From assembly GCA_003118195.1 (NCBI GenBank), contig BEXV01000853.1:50556-61341 (forward strand): a DNA stretch of 10,786 bases, given 5' to 3'. Shown in pieces: positions 1-10,786 of the stretch. The notes below the pieces were generated by a model. It was not told where the DNA came from. It searched no databases and saw only the letters and a list, made by a program, of their open reading frames with translations. The DNA is from Hemicentrotus pulcherrimus. Taxonomy: Eukaryota > Echinodermata > Echinoidea > Camarodonta > Strongylocentrotidae. A program made the position numbers and the translations under genes. How positions within the stretch are numbered: position 1 is the stretch's first letter; the number at the start of each line of letters is the position of its first letter.

Positions 1-216
1 TAGATTATGTCATGTCATCATATATGGATAACAAATTAAAAATAAGTATTATGATTAAGAAGTTTGCAAGTTAGGATTAGAAAGAAAACAATGCAAATGA
101 ATGAAAATTAAGATAACAAATTTTGAAAATGATTGAATCTATTTTCTGTGCAACCATTATCATGTTATACAATGAATTCAATTATGCTTGATGGATTCTT
201 TTTTCTTCTTTTTCAG

Positions 217-9900
<9,684 letters not shown>

Positions 9901-10320
9901 TAAAGATGTCTGACTCATTGGCAGATGGAACTAGATTATCATGCTTTTTAATACCCTTGGTGACACAAGTATGAATAGCCATAATTTGATAACCCCCCAA
10001 GAAAAGTATGCAGGTATTTGTGATGGTTTGATTATTTCCCTCTGTTTGAGAATATGCTCTTAGAGGACATGGCTGATAGTTGCTGTTCATTGGATGTTAT
10101 TGATATACTCTTAAACTTGAAGCACTGAAATCTATAATCAATATGTATGCTAGCCAACTCTATCATATCCCATGAATCCTAGATGTTAAAAATGTCTCCC
10201 TCTAACACCTACCTTATGCCAGCCGTGCACTGAGCTTAGCTTCTGTGTGGCGATATGATATGTTGAACAATGTTGTTGGATGGTGCCCTCTTTGAGCAAT
10301 AAACAGTCAAGAAAACACTC
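9901..10320 (+). other. eno: Enolase 3' UTR
   Basis: Sequence after the stop has no further conserved coding. A canonical AATAAA lies about 400 nt downstream of the stop, with a T/GT-rich stretch at about 10343-10358 where a downstream element would be expected. The exact cleavage point (about 10315-10330) is inferred. Confidence 0.7.
10298..10303 (+). terminator. Polyadenylation signal AATAAA
   Basis: Perfect AATAAA hexamer in the 3' UTR of enolase, the first strong candidate downstream of the stop in an otherwise plausible position. Confidence 0.7.
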
Positions 10321-10786
10321 CTAACATTACCTTGATATAACATTTTTGTCATTGTGTAACATCAACATCATTATTCTGTGAGTTTTCATTTTATCGCTAG
10401 ATAAATGAAAAATAAGTGAACTACAATAAGTCTATTCTCTGTTTCCAAATGAGAATAGTCTACCATGATTATTGTATTATCCGTTAACAGGAATCCCATT
10501 TTACAAACTGGAATTGAATCTAGAGACATTATATTCAATATGATGATTAGTACACCTAGAAATTGAAACGAAAATGACTGAGTAGTATTTGCTGTGTGCT
10601 GTGAACTGAATTTTTTTCCTTCTCAAAACACTGCCTCAAAGTAAGAAATATTTGAAAGGAGTGGACAGGCACAACAAAAGTCATGTGGTCTGATACTCAC
10701 AATCCCTCACGGCTCACAAAACAAATAAGTTTCAAAGCTCTTATTTTACCGGGTATTTATAATTGTTCATTGTTTTTTTTTTTTTT
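10321..10786. other. Downstream flank, no gene seen, ending in a T run
   Basis: AT-rich sequence without conserved coding. The last 14 bases are almost all T, which may mark a contig or repeat edge. Confidence 0.6.

Overview
This is animal genomic DNA carrying most of one split gene, a cytosolic enolase (2-phospho-D-glycerate hydro-lyase) on the + strand. Nine coding exons with GT/AG borders run from 217 to 9900, followed by a stop, a 3' UTR and an AATAAA signal. The 5' exons, coding for the first ~85 residues, lie upstream of the window. Enolase residues typical of deuterostomes, dense short inverted-repeat elements, tRNA-type SINE pieces and a Harbinger/MADF transposon suggest an echinoderm, most likely a sea urchin; this is inference, and another marine invertebrate cannot be excluded.

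Layout. 1-3616: exons A-F of enolase with introns holding a likely MITE (1622-1752) and a three-copy 60-70 bp repeat (3262-3452). 3661-3771: a 111-nt pure pyrimidine tract. 3770-4198: a ~98% identical second copy of exon B and its intron flanks (first copy 484-912), ending at the only ambiguous base (N, 4199). 4200-5990: a broken PIF/Harbinger element, with a MADF-type accessory gene on + and a DDE nuclease gene on -, followed by a 62-bp tandem duplication. 5990-6480: AT-rich, no gene seen. 6480-7916: a decayed minus-strand gene with Cys/His motifs, of a type I associate with multi-copy hypothetical proteins of aquatic invertebrates. 8014-8065: a diverged copy of a 52-bp piece of the Harbinger region, abutting the splice acceptor of the next enolase exon. 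8069-9900: the last three coding exons, with an intron containing SINE- and MITE-like elements. 9901-10786: 3' UTR and flank, ending in a T run.

The most important point for a reader is that the enolase model does not close. Exon F ends in phase 0 and the next exon needs one leading base. About 17 residues plus one base (expected ~52 nt) that join the two in other enolases are absent from 3617-8068, and that interval instead contains a misplaced copy of exon B, an N and foreign repeats. Either the assembly has spliced an alternative haplotype or a wrong contig into the gene, or this locus carries a real rearrangement that destroys the reading frame. All other visible catalytic residues of enolase are intact, which favours an assembly fault. 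I see no novel defence or metabolic system here; the novelty lies in the rearrangement, the mobile elements and the exon architecture.
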